A stretch of 64,000 nt of DNA from Galbula dea (lineage: Eukaryota > Chordata > Aves > Piciformes > Galbulidae). The translations under genes were made by a program, and so were the position numbers. The stretch lies in contig VWZX01010411.1 of assembly GCA_013399015.1 (NCBI GenBank), forward strand, positions 88,118-152,117, read 5' to 3'. Under the pieces are notes generated by a model, which worked only from the letters and a program-made list of their open reading frames with translations, was not told the DNA's origin and searched no databases. Shown in pieces: positions 19,101 to 29,900 of this stretch; the stretch's first letter is position 1, and every line of letters starts with the position of its first letter.

Positions 19101-22100
19101 GGCTCCTGTCTTGTGCAATAAGCAGCCACCTGGACCTGCTAAGCTGGCTGCAGCAGCAGCTTTTCAGGGCTCAAGATCTCACCTGCATGCAGCAGTTGTC
19201 GATGATCATGGTGTCAAATTTGATCTTGGGGTACAGCTCTGCCACCTCCTCACAGCAGCGCAGGAAGAGTCCATCCCCCAGCTTCCTGTGGGAGAAACAG
19301 CACATCAATGGCTCTGCAAGAGAGCAGTGAAATCATGACAACAGCAGGGCAGGGGAATGCGGGCAACCAGTGGTGCCCAGTGACAGGACAAGGGGCAACG
19401 AGCACAAACTGGAACCCAGGAGGGAACTTGTTTGTTGTGAGGGTGTTGGAGCCCTGGCCCAGGCTGCCCAGAGAGGTTGTGGAGTCTCCTCGGGAGAAAT
19501 TCCTGTCCCAGCTGGAGGTGATCCTGGGCAATCTGCTCTCCGTGACTTTGTTAGAGCAGGGTTTTCAACTAGATGATCTCCAGAGGTCCCTTCTAACCCA
19601 CACAGTGCTGGGATTTGGGGGTTCTGGGACCCCAGAGCACCCCACTCTGCAGCACAGCTGCAGCCACGGGTGATGAATCAGGGCCTAGGGGAGCACTGAG
19701 AGATCAGCTTTCAGTGTGGAGCTTTCATCCTTCTCAGCGGACAGCCACCAGGAAACAGCTGCTGGGCATCATGCTGGTGATGAGACCACAGAGAGGAAAC
19801 CCCACTATTCCCAGGGAAATCCCAGACTCTCTGGATCTGGACTGGCACTGCTCTGGTTGGAATCAGAAGCAGAGAACAACGTGGTTCCAGCTGTGATGGT
19901 GGCCCCACGGTGGACAAGCAGACAGCTCCAAGGCAACACTCACATGATGTTGGCTTTGTGCACAGCTGTGACCTTGGAGCGCCCTTTCTTGGTGGCATAG
20001 TCGAAGGCAAACTTGGCGATGCGCTGGGACTTGGCCCGTGTGATGATCTTCAGACACTCGATGACTCCCTTGGCGCTCTGGGCAGGAAGGGGAGTATGAG
20101 AGGAGGTCACAGCCCAGCACCCACCCTCACTCACCCACCCACCCCACAGCACTTCCAGATGGAGAGATGTCTGAGCCTGATGTCAGATCAGCACCCACCA
20201 AGAGAGGAAGGCTGAGAGAGTTGGGGCTGTTCAGCCCGGAGAAGGCTCCAGGGAGACCTTCTTGTGGCCTTCCAGTACTCAAAGGGCCAATCAGAAAGAC
20301 AGGGACAGACTTCTTATCAGGTCCTGTTGTGGCAGGACAAAGGGTGATGGTTTGAAACTGAGAGATTTAGACTAGAGAGAAGGAAAAAATTGTTGATGCT
20401 GAGGATTGTGAGACCCTGGCTTAAGTTGCCCATACAGATGGTAGATGTCCCAACCCTGGAACCATTCCAGGTCATGTTGTATGGGCTCTGAGCAAACTGA
20501 TCTTTTTACAGATGTGATAATTCTATGATTCTATGTCCCTGCTGACTGCAGGGGGGTTGGACTGGATGACCTTTGAAGGTCACTTCAACACAATCCAGCC
20601 ATCCTGTGATTTGATGATTCCAAGAGGTTCCTTAACCCCCATGTCCCTTTCTCCTGGCCTTCCCCCCCGCCTGCAGCCCAGCACCATCCCCACTGGCTCT
20701 GTGTGTACTCATACCACTAAATACTCTCCCAGCTCCACCACTTGGGACATCACCGCTGCTCCAGCCAGTTCCTCAGTGGTGCTCAACAGCTCCAGTACAG
20801 AATCCCTGACCAGCAAGGGAAGCTTGCCCCCTCCCCAGGGCAGGTTTCCCTGTCCCTCAGCCAGGCCAGCAGAGCAGTAAGGTGTGGAGCAGGCTCTGTA
20901 CCTCGTGCTCCAGGGAGCTGTACTCCCCCTCGGTCTGCTCCCGGATGATCACGAGGTCCAGGTTGTTGTGCCGTGTTTTGTACCCTGGCAGGCTCTTCAC
21001 GTGCACCACGTTGGCAAACAAGTCTAGCTTGCGCCTGCAAGAGGAGCAGCAGCAGATCAGGGCTTCACCAGGAGCTACTCCTGGGGCAGGGGCTGTTCCC
21101 TGAAAGTACTGGGGGTGATGGTGAGAACAGCTCCACCCTCCCGGCACCTTGCTATAACCAACTACCCATCCATCCATCTACCCACCCACCTCTCCCCTCG
21201 CAGATCAGGCTGCTGATCAGGTGAAACAGGAGAAACTATTTGTTCCTGGAAAGAGTTGTCAAGGCCTGGCCCAGGCTGCCCAGGGCAGTGGTGGGAGTCA
21301 CCATCCCTGGAGAGGTTGAAAAGCTGTGGAGATGTGGTGCTGAGGGCCATGGTTTAGTGGTGCCCTGGCAGTGCTGGTTAATGGTTGGACTCCATGATCT
21401 TAAAGGTCTTCTCCAACCTAAATGATTCTGTCATTCTATGGTGAGAGCCTGTCCCAAGAGAGGTGGGAGATGTCCCATCCCTGGAATCATCCCAGGTCAG
21501 GTTGTCTGGGGCTCTGAGCAACCTGCTCTAGTTGCAGATGTCCCTGCTGACTGCAGGGGGTTGGAGTAGATGACCTTGAAAGGTTCCTTCCCACCCAAAC
21601 CACTCTGTGATTCCATGAGCACACATTAATTTCTCATCTGGCCTGGACTCATGTCCTTTACCCCCAGCCCAGCAGCAGAACACCACAACCAAACACAACA
21701 TTCCCAGCGATGGACACGCCAGTGCCCAGCCTCAGCAGGGCCTCCAGCTCACCTGAGCCTCATGTCATAGGAAGCCAGCTCTCCTTTGTAGTCCATGGGG
21801 GTGTGGATCTTCCCTGTGGGACAACATGGAGGAGGAGTGAGAACACAGAGCACAGACAGCCACTAAGAACATTGCCCAAATCTCTCACTACACAGGACCC
21901 TGAGGAGGTCCTTGGCTTCTCTAGGCCATGTTAGGAGATCTTGTTTCAAAAGCAGAAGTTGGATATAAACTCCCCTCTGGTGAGGTCAGAATTACCTCAG
22001 TAATGTGCTGCTCAGCTGGAGGACAGCACATTTCCTTCTGCAGGACTCAAACAGAGAAATTCCTGCCCTGCAAAAGCACCTGGTGGTGTCAGAGCTGAGG

Positions 22101-25100
22101 CAGTTTCCTGCAGGCTGAGCTGGGAGCCCCTTGGTGCCAGACAGACCCCCAGGGCCAGCCCTTACCTATCAGAGCCACTTTGCTTTCCTTCATGGAGTCA
22201 ACCACCTGGTCCAGCTTTTCTTCTGATGCCATGTTCTGCACTTCACTCAGGTGATGCTCATCAAAGACCACAGGCACCCTGGCAGCCTGCCGAGACAGAG
22301 ACACCTCAGAGATGTTCCCTCAGCAGTGATCTGACACCACACACTTGCAGGGAGCAGCTGAGGGACCTGCAGGTTTAGCCTCTCCTGTCCCAGCTCTCTG
22401 GGCCCCAGGTAACATAGAATCATGGAATTGTTTAGGTTGGAAGAGATCTCTAAGCTCATCAAGTCCAACCATTAACCATCCTTGCCAGGTCACCACTAAC
22501 CCATGTCCCTCAGCACCACGTCTCCACAGCTCTTCAACCCTCCAGGGATGGTGACTCCACTACTGCCCTGGGCCAGCCCTTGACAACCCTTTGCAGGAAC
22601 AAATTGTTCCTCATGTCCAACCTGAACCTCCCCTGGCACACCTTGAGGCTGTTTTCTCTTGTCCTATCACTTGTTCCTTGGAAGAAGGAATCTTTCACCA
22701 GTGTGCCCAGGTCCTTTTCTGCTGGGCAGCTGAAGGACCAAGTGGGTGATGGACCCTGAGGCTGACTGACAGACTCAGACTCTCTGACTCCAGGACAATC
22801 TTCCAATACCTTCCCCCTGAAGCAGGAGGCAGTTCAGAAGACTGCTCACACTGACCCTGTTTATGCAGTGGGTTTGACCCAGGGGTTCTCTTCTGCACTG
22901 GCAGAGACAGACAGGTCGGTCCTGGAGGGTCCCTGGGTCAGCAGGACCATGAAGCTGCTCTGCAGGTGCTGCTCCTCCCTCTGCCCCCCCACCCCCCAAG
23001 GGGCAGGAGCCCTTACCTTGAACACCTCCTTGACAGCGTGCATCAGCTCTGGGCCCACCCCGTCCCCGGGCAGCATGGTGACCTGGAAGGTGCTCTCTGA
23101 CCTCCCATCTTCTGACTGCACAGGAAGCAAAGGAGAGTCAGACCTTCTGCTGCACCTCAGAGCCAACCCCTCCAGGACCCTGAGCCCACAGGCAGACAAA
23201 CAGAGGAAGGTTACTTCAAAATGGTGAATTCCCACACCCAGGGCACAGGTGTTAGTCAGGAAAGGTTCCTACAGCACTAGCAGTAACCTCCAGCTCCTGT
23301 GCTGTTACCACACAGCAGAGACACTCTGGGATCCACTGCAGCCAATGAGCTTTCCTGGAACAGCATCTCCAGGTCCTGCATCTCCCTCTGCAGAGCAGAA
23401 ATGCCCCTAATGGGAGCTAAAAGCACAATATTAGGGAAGGATCACTAGGGAACCAGTTGTCCTCCTGGGCTGGGCACTGGTGAGGCCACATCTTGAATCC
23501 TGGGGTCAGGTTTGGGCTTCTCACTCCAAGAAGGATATTGAGGTGCTGGAGCGTGCCTAGAGAAGCACAGCAAAGGTGGTGAAGGGTCTAGAGCACAAGT
23601 GCTGTGAGAAACAGCTGAGGGAACTGGGGCTGGTTAGTCTGGAGAAGAGAAGGCTCAGGGGAGACCTTCTCACTCTCTCCAGCTCCCTGACAGGAGGCTG
23701 GAGCAAGGTGGGAATTGGTGTCTTCTGCCAACAAGTGATAGGAGAAGAGGAAACAGCCTCAAGTGGCACCAGGGGAGATTCTTGGAGATAAAGAAAAATT
23801 TGTTCCCCAAAAGGCTTGTCTAGGCCTGGCCCAGGCTGCCCAGGGCAGTGGTGGAGTCACCATCCCCAGGGATTGAAAAGCCTTGGAGATGTGGTGCTGA
23901 GGGCCATGGTTTGGTGGTGACCTGGCAGTGGTGGTTAATGGTTGGACTCCATGATCTGAGATGTCTTTTCCAGCCAAATCAATTCCATGACTCTACCATT
24001 AAACATCACTCATTCTCATTTCACCTCCTCAGGATCTCCTAAACCTAAGTCTCATTGTCCTGTTGTATTTACACTGTCTCACAACCTTTTTTTTCTTTTT
24101 TTGGAGGGATCCTGAACATAAAAATCAATCTCAAAGGTAATTCAGAGCTCCCATCCCCCCCACCCCCCACAGCTGCCTATTTCTACCCAATCCTCCCCTA
24201 ATCCCTACCTGCTGTAGCTGGTAACTCCCTGCACAAAGCTGAGCTCCAGACATGAGGTTTCACAGAACCAGAAATAGCCAGAGGCAAGAATTTCCCTCAA
24301 CATCTTAATCAGACAACAAAGGGAGTAAACAAGCAGCAAGGTTAATGTGACTGAGAAATGACTTGAGTGACAGAAGCCACAGGGAGATGGTGATCACAGA
24401 AAGGGAAAATGGAAGAGTGTGAAAAGAAACACATGAGAGCCTTTACTGTTGAGTTTTAGTACCTCAGAATCAGGTTCCAGGGCAGAAAACCTCACCTGCC
24501 ATTCAGAGGCTCTCAAGATGCTGAGGGCACTGGAGCATCTCTGGGAGGAGGAAAAGCTGAGAGCCCTGGGGCTGCTTAGCCTGGAGAAGAGCAGCCCCAG
24601 AGGGCATCTGCTCAAGGCTGAGCAAGAGCTGAAGGCTGGGGTCAAGAGCCTAGGGCCAGACTCTGCTCAGTGGTGCCCAGGGACAGGCCAAGGGGCTCTG
24701 AGCACACACTGGAACCCAGGAGATTCCACGCTGACCAGGAGGAGACACTTGTTTGGTGAGGGTGTTGGAGTCCTGACCCAGGCTGCCCAGAGAGGTTGTG
24801 GAGTCTCCTTCTGGGGAGAGATTCCAGAGGCAGCTGGAGGTGATTCTGGGCAAGCTGCTCTAGGTGACCCTGCTTTAGTGGGGGGGTTGGAGTAGATGAC
24901 TCCAAGAGGTCCCTTCCCAGCTAAGCTGAGATCTGGGGATTCTGAGATCTGCAGAGGGAATCACAGCACAGACTGAAGCTCAAGGTCAAAAGAACAGTCT
25001 CAGTGCTGAGCCTTTCCCTTCCCTAAGTGAACATCTTCACTTAGAAAGGGGACCAGGACATCTCACCGGTCTGAACGTGACCAGCATAATGCGAATTCGC

Positions 25101-26020
25101 TACCAACTCCTTGGCTGTTTCCTCCACCCGCAGTTCCACAGACCACACCTCACCTCTCCCCCACAGCTCCTGCTCCCTCACCACGGAGCCTGAACAACAC
25201 CTGCATGTTCACTCTTACCTCACCTATCCTCTAGCAATTACTGTGTGATTTTCTGTGCTATTTTATGTTAACCTTTACATGCAGTTGCAGTAAGTTCAGG
25301 AATATACTAGAACTGCATCGAAACAATTTTCACCTGATGCTGCACTCTGGCTAGTGGTTTGAGTTGTACTAGCACAAAACCAGTCACCACCTCAGCCCTG
25401 CAAAACCTGCCAGCAGCCCCCAGAAGCCCTGGCTCTGCCCCCCACCCAGCCAGGTGCTGACTGCAATCTGAGGGGCCCAGGGTGACTCAGAGCCCTGCTC
25501 TCACCTTGGCCCGTGGGATCTGCTGGAGGACAGCAGAGGAACGCAGGCCCCTCCACACCCCGAGGCTCTGGGCACGCAGAAGACCCTGCGGGAGACGCAT
25601 TGGGAAGGTGACACACCCCCAAAACCTAGATCAAGTCCCCACCTCCTGCAAACCCCCTGCCCAAATTAATCTCTCCTCCCACAGCCTGGCCCTGCAGCCT
25701 CCAGCCCGAACACCCCCATCCCTGACCTTATTCCTTGTCCCAGACCAAACCCCCTCACCCCGATCTGCATCAACAGTTCCCAGCCCACACACCCTATCCA
25801 GCCTGACCTCCACCTGATCGAGACATCCCTCGCCCCTGGGGCCCAGACTTTGTCTTATCACGGACTAATCCCCCCGATCCGCACCGACCCCTCACCCCNN
25901 NNNNNNNNNNNNNNNNNNNNNNNNNNNNNNNNNNNNNGATGCAGATGCAGATCCAGACCGACCCCGCTTCACACCCCCGCCCTCCCTCACCGCCAGCCGA
26001 CCCCTGCCGAGCGCCGCCAT
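16061..26020 (-). CDS. IDH3B: NAD-dependent isocitrate dehydrogenase subunit beta, mitochondrial
   Basis: Regulatory/structural beta subunit of the TCA-cycle IDH3 complex (isocitrate to 2-oxoglutarate) in the mitochondrial matrix. Exons in transcript order: 26020-25991 (ATG), 25585-25505, 23115-23017, 22286-22166, 21813-21753, 21034-20902, 20077-19944, 19285-19183, 18653-18507, 18400-18306 and 18228-18168, then one of two last exons, 17884-17795 or 16138-16061. The products are 384 or 380 aa; human is 385. The first two exons encode a basic, Arg/Ser-rich mitochondrial presequence ([10 protein letters not shown], then [17 protein letters not shown]). The mature part is nearly identical to mammalian IDH3B, e.g. 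[20 protein letters not shown] and YEDNA-equivalent [21 protein letters not shown]1 copies sit in most introns. A 39-N gap (25899-25937) lies in intron 1. Confidence 0.97.
16335..16470 (-). mobile_element. CR1 fragment
   Basis: Antisense CR1 internal piece (gaccttggcagcttgagcc-type start, then gaagaaattgttcatgtcca). It lacks the 3' terminus and lies between the two IDH3B last exons. Confidence 0.75.
16498..16880 (-). mobile_element. CR1 fragment, second subfamily
   Basis: Antisense copy beginning cacagactggtttgggttga. It has the ccactgcaggcagcaggaac variant also seen at 32708-33008 and 21443-21620. Confidence 0.85.
17455..17460 (-). promoter_or_regulatory. IDH3B: IDH3B proximal polyadenylation signal (candidate)
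   Basis: TTTATT on + (AATAAA on -), 335 nt beyond the proximal stop. A second TTTATT lies near 17032. Confidence 0.55.
17795..17884 (-). CDS. IDH3B: IDH3B alternative last exon, proximal
   Basis: Acceptor tttctag then GTTCGG. It encodes [20 protein letters not shown] and nine more residues before TAG at 17795-17797. It corresponds to the mammalian isoform ending ...GGYSTTTDFIKSVIGHL. A candidate polyA signal for it is TTTATT at 17455-17460. Confidence 0.9.
   Translation of the reverse strand, partial: VRTRDLGGYCTTSDFVKSVIDNLHPHCGA
18790..19044 (+). mobile_element. CR1 fragment in IDH3B intron
   Basis: Sense CR1 3' portion ending in ttctgtgattccatgattct; antisense to IDH3B. Confidence 0.9.
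19365..19632 (+). mobile_element. CR1 fragment, third subfamily
   Basis: Sense copy with gtggtgcccagtgacaggac and a terminus tgctgggatttgggggttct. The same subfamily is seen at 24510-24955 and 34235-34645. Confidence 0.85.
20195..20540 (+). mobile_element. CR1 fragment with intact 3' end
   Basis: Sense copy ending in a clean attctatgattctatg (20519-20534). A second CR1 terminus follows directly to about 20622. Confidence 0.88.
21225..21442 (+). mobile_element. CR1 fragment in IDH3B intron
   Basis: Sense 3' portion ending aaatgattctgtcattctat. Confidence 0.88.
21443..21620 (+). mobile_element. CR1 fragment, adjacent second copy
   Basis: A second-subfamily sense copy abuts the previous one, with ctgactgcagggggttggag and a ctctgtgattccatg tail. 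Confidence 0.8.
22408..22700 (-). mobile_element. CR1 fragment in IDH3B intron
   Basis: Antisense copy starting with catagaatcatggaattgtt. Confidence 0.88.
23440..23992 (+). mobile_element. CR1 fragment in IDH3B intron 2
   Basis: Sense copy, about 550 bp, from the gggaaccagttgtcctcctg region to a degraded terminus (aatcaattccatgactct). Confidence 0.88.
24510..24955 (+). mobile_element. CR1 fragment, third subfamily
   Basis: Sense copy with gctcagtggtgcccagggac, ending gagatctggggattctgaga. Confidence 0.82.
24956..25504. other. IDH3B intron 2, no feature recognised
   Basis: About 550 bp of single-copy-looking intron, locally AT-rich around 25230-25340. I see no repeat, RNA or coding signal. 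Confidence 0.6.
25899..25937. other. Assembly gap (39 N)
   Basis: The gap is in IDH3B intron 1. Flanks are C-rich (ccccgatccgcaccgacccc on the left; ccagaccgaccccg on the right). Confidence 0.99.
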
Positions 26021-26110
26021 CTCTGACCCAGCCTAGGATTCTATGACTCTATGATCTCGCCGTCCCACAATGCACCGCGGCAGCGGCGGCGCGCAGCCGA
26101 GGCGAGCCCT
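26021..26110 (-). promoter_or_regulatory. IDH3B: IDH3B promoter and leader
   Basis: GC-rich and TATA-less. On - there is a ZNF143/Staf-like gtgcattgtgggac (26064-26080 region) upstream of the ATG at 26020. A CR1-type tail, attctatgactctatgat at about 26038-26055, lies only some 18-35 nt before the ATG. Confidence 0.55.
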
Positions 26111-26584
26111 GCAGCGTCCCCTGGCGGGCGGGAGGACGCACACAGGGGACTTCACCTTCCCCCCATCCCCAAGACCCTTCCCACAGGACACACCGCAGGG
26201 TCCCAGGGACCCCCTCAGGGTTCTCCCAGAGCACTTTAGGGACATCCAAGAACCCCTCCCTCTTCCCGATCTCCCCCCGTCAGATATTGGTCCAGGCCTC
26301 TGGCATCCCCCTCCCAGGCCCCAGTGTCCTCCCGAAACACTCCTCACTCCCCTCCCCTTAGCCCTGTCCCCATGGACCCCCCGTGCCCCCTCTCTCTTGG
26401 CGTGCCAAGCATTGCCCAGCCAGAGCCAGAACAGCAAGCATTTCTTCTTGGATCACACCAAGCCCCTGAATGCTCCAGGCTTAGGGCAGAGGGGCTGGAG
26501 AGTGCCTGGTGGAAAAAAACCACAGATGTTGATGGACAGCAGGTGAAGATGAGCCAGCGGACTGCCTAAATGATTCTATGATTC

Positions 26585-26590
26585 TTTATT
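26585..26590 (-). promoter_or_regulatory. VPS16: VPS16 polyadenylation signal
   Basis: TTTATT on + (AATAAA on -), about 350 nt after the VPS16 stop. It directly abuts a CR1-type terminal motif (atgattctatgattct, 26570-26585). The stretch 26111-26570 up to IDH3B shows nothing else. Confidence 0.8.
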
Positions 26591-26938
26591 GAACAAGACA
26601 AGAGGAGACCACACAGTGAGTGTGGGTGTCTCCCTTGCCCCCACTGGGGGGGAAGCCACATTGGCACTGGGGTGTCCTGCTACTGCATTTCATAACCAGC
26701 AAGGAAGAACCTTGGGATGCTGCCAGAGTGAAGCCAGGAGAACGCGGACAGGGTACCGGGGTGATGCCTGGAGCAGGATGTGGACACCTCCATGCCACCC
26801 TTGTCCCTGGGCACAGAGACGCCCCAGTACAGGGTCCTGGAGCAAGTTAGTGTCCCGATGGCAAGAAGGGGAGGCGGAAGCCCTCCCTGGAGTGAATGGT
26901 GGGCAAGGGACCAGGGCAGGGGCCCCCAGCACTGAGGC

Positions 26939-29900
26939 TCACTTCTTCAGGAGCTGGGCACGAGCCCGGTTCAGCTTCTCAGCCACGGCAGCATCAGTGC
27001 TGGCACTGCACTTGCTCAGGACAAAGTTCATTTCTGTCTCATTCTTGTGCTCAATGGCAGTGTCTGCTGCCTGGTCCAGGTCCCTGGGGCAGAGAAGGGA
27101 GCTGGGGGACAGGAGCCACACAACCCACCCCTCATGCACCCATGGTTTCCCTAAGCCCCCCAGGTCTCTAGAACCAGCTGCTCCTGCAGGTCTCATCCAC
27201 GCCTGGTTCCCTCAGAGCCCCCCAAGTTTCCAGGAAGGAGCTGCTCCTGAGCATGTCATCCATGCCTGATTGCCCCAAGCCCTTCAAGTCCCTAGGAACC
27301 AGCTGCCCATGCAGATTCAGCCCCTCCCCATGCACCCCAGCTGTCCGCAGCCCCTCCAACATACCCCACCAAGACGAAGGCCTTGACACGCTGCTCGGGG
27401 TTGACACGGGACGCGTACTTCTTGGCCTCATAGCGGTTGTGGTGCTTCACCAAGATCTCCACGAAGGGCTAGAGATGAGTGGGGTGGGAGGGTGGGGAAG
27501 GTTGGCCCTCCTGCCCCCCAGCTGCAGCCCTTGCCCCACAGCAGCCTGCTCAGGCTGCTCCAGGAAGTGCCCTCCTCCTGCACAAGGGCATGGCCCAGCC
27601 CCATAGCCACCCGTGGGCACCCTCACCAGCAAGGAAAGCCCTTACCAGGTACCCAATGGGTGACTTCTTGCTCTTAGAGAACTTCTCCATCTCCTCCCAG
27701 TCTCCACGGTTGGCCAGGGCATTGATCTTCAGCCACCAGTACCTGGGGACAGAGGTCTAGTTGGTTGCTCTAGCTGCCAGTACCCTGCACCCCTCAACCC
27801 CAGCCCCACAGCACGGGGTGATCACCCCCTGGGGACCCACCTCTTGTCAGGGATCTTGAAGTCCCGGTAGAGCTGCTCGGCTCGCTTGTGGTGGCCATCC
27901 AGGATGAGATTGGAGACCGTGTCGTGCAGCGAGAGGTCGAGATAGGGCTTGTCAAAGTCCTCCTGGAGGTGGCGCTGGAGCCGCAGGAGCTTGACCTGAT
28001 CCTCGGTGGCCTAGGGAGCAGGGAACCAGCTTAAAGGGTCCTCATCCCAGCTCTGCCCATGGGGCCTAGAGGGTCCCTGCTCCAGTAAGTGATGACAGCA
28101 GCTCAGCCACGGACCTGCAGTGCCACATCCAGTGAAGCCCCGTGCCCACCAGTGCTGCTTCTGGCACCTCCCTGGCCCTGGGCACACTCACCTTGGCAGC
28201 AAATTCGTTCTTGGCTTTGTAGTACTCATCTAGGGCATTCTGCAGAGCTCCTACTCGCCCCTCGATGCGCTGTGGACAGAGAGCATGGCCACCTCACCCC
28301 CTGCCATGCTGCAGGGACAGGGCAGCACCTTCAGAGGCCTTCGAGGTGGGGCAGGAGGGGGTGGCTGGTGCCAAGACATGGCCAAGGCAAAGCTCCAGCT
28401 CTGTGATGCTTTACTTGAGCCCCAGAGAGGTGCTATGCCTTGCTCAGACCTCTGTGGGATCCTGATCTCCAGGGACACACAGGATGGGCTGAGAGTCTGC
28501 TGGCACAGAGCCCTGAGGAGATGACAACCCTGAGGTGCATTTCTGGAGTCAGTTTTCAGCCCCTCACTGCAAGAACATTGAGGTGCTGGAGTGTGATAAG
28601 GTAAGAGGAAACAGCCTCAAGTTGCACCAGGGGAGGTTTAGGTTGGAGATGAGGAATAATTTCTTCCCCAAAAGGGTTGTCAAGGCCTGGCCCAGGCTGC
28701 CCAGGGCAGTGGTGGAGTCACCACCCCTGGAGAGGTTTCAAAGCCATGGAGATGTGGTGCTGAGGGACATGGTTTAGTGGTGACCTGGAAGTGCTGGTTA
28801 ATCATAGAATTATCACAGCTGGAAGGGACCTTCAAGATCACCAAGTCCAACCAATAGCCCTATGCTTCTGTAACCTCCAAACCACCCCCAGAAGTGCCTC
28901 ATCTACCTGTTTTTTGAAGCCCTCCAGGGATGGTGACTCCACCACTGCCCTGGGCAGCCTGGGCCAATGCCTCACCACTCTTTTGGTGAAGATATTTCTC
29001 CTAATATCTAATTTAAACCTACTCTGGCACAACTGGAACCCATTCCCTCTGGCCCTATTGCTAGTCACAAGGGAGAAGAGGCCAACACTTGCCTCTCTAC
29101 AACCTCCTTTCAGGTAGCTGAAGAGAGTGCTAAGGTCTCCCCTTCAGCCTCCTCTTCTCCAGGCTAAACAACCCCAGCTCCCTAAGCCTCTCCTCATAAG
29201 GGCTGTTCTCCAGATCCCTGATCAGCTTAGCTGCCCTTCTCTGCACCTTCTCCAGCCACCTCCAAGTCCTTCCTATACTGTGGTGCCCAAAACTGCACAC
29301 AGTAAATGCTTGGACTTGGTGAGCTTAAAGATCTTTTCCAAAGTGATTCAACGATTCTATGGGCCCTGGAGTATGAGGTGGAGATCCCAGACCCCAAACC
29401 CTGAGCCCACCTTGAGCCTAGGAAGGGTGAACTCCCCCGGGAGCAAACACTTGGCTGGTGCCCCTGGACTGTGTGGGACACAGACAGATACTGGGTGTGA
29501 AATTCCCCTGGCTCCTTCTGCAGCACAATTAGCTCTCCTGGGTGAGGAGGAGCCAGCCTGGAGCCCACCAGCCTTTCCTTCCCACTCCTCCCCCTGTCAC
29601 CACCAGGCACTGACCTTCTCTGAATAGCTGGAGTGGACATGGAAGTTGCCAAGCTCCTGGTGATTGTCATCCTGGTTATAGAGGTCCTTCAGCGTCTCCC
29701 GCTCCTGGTGCTTGCAGAACTGGGAAGGGATGGGAGGGAGGGGTCAGGGCACACAGGGATGGGGAATTGCACCCCTCAGACTTTGGTGGCAGTCCCTACC
29801 TGGCGGTACAGGCTCAGGGCCACCGGTTGGTTCTGCAGTGTCATGAAGAAGGTGCCACGATTCAGCTCATTCTTCAGGTGCAGCACGACAGTGTAGACTG

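Noticed and set aside
24040..24120. T-rich stretch with cctttttttttcttttttt as a retropseudogene tail
   Set aside because: No adjoining coding similarity or target-site duplication could be seen.
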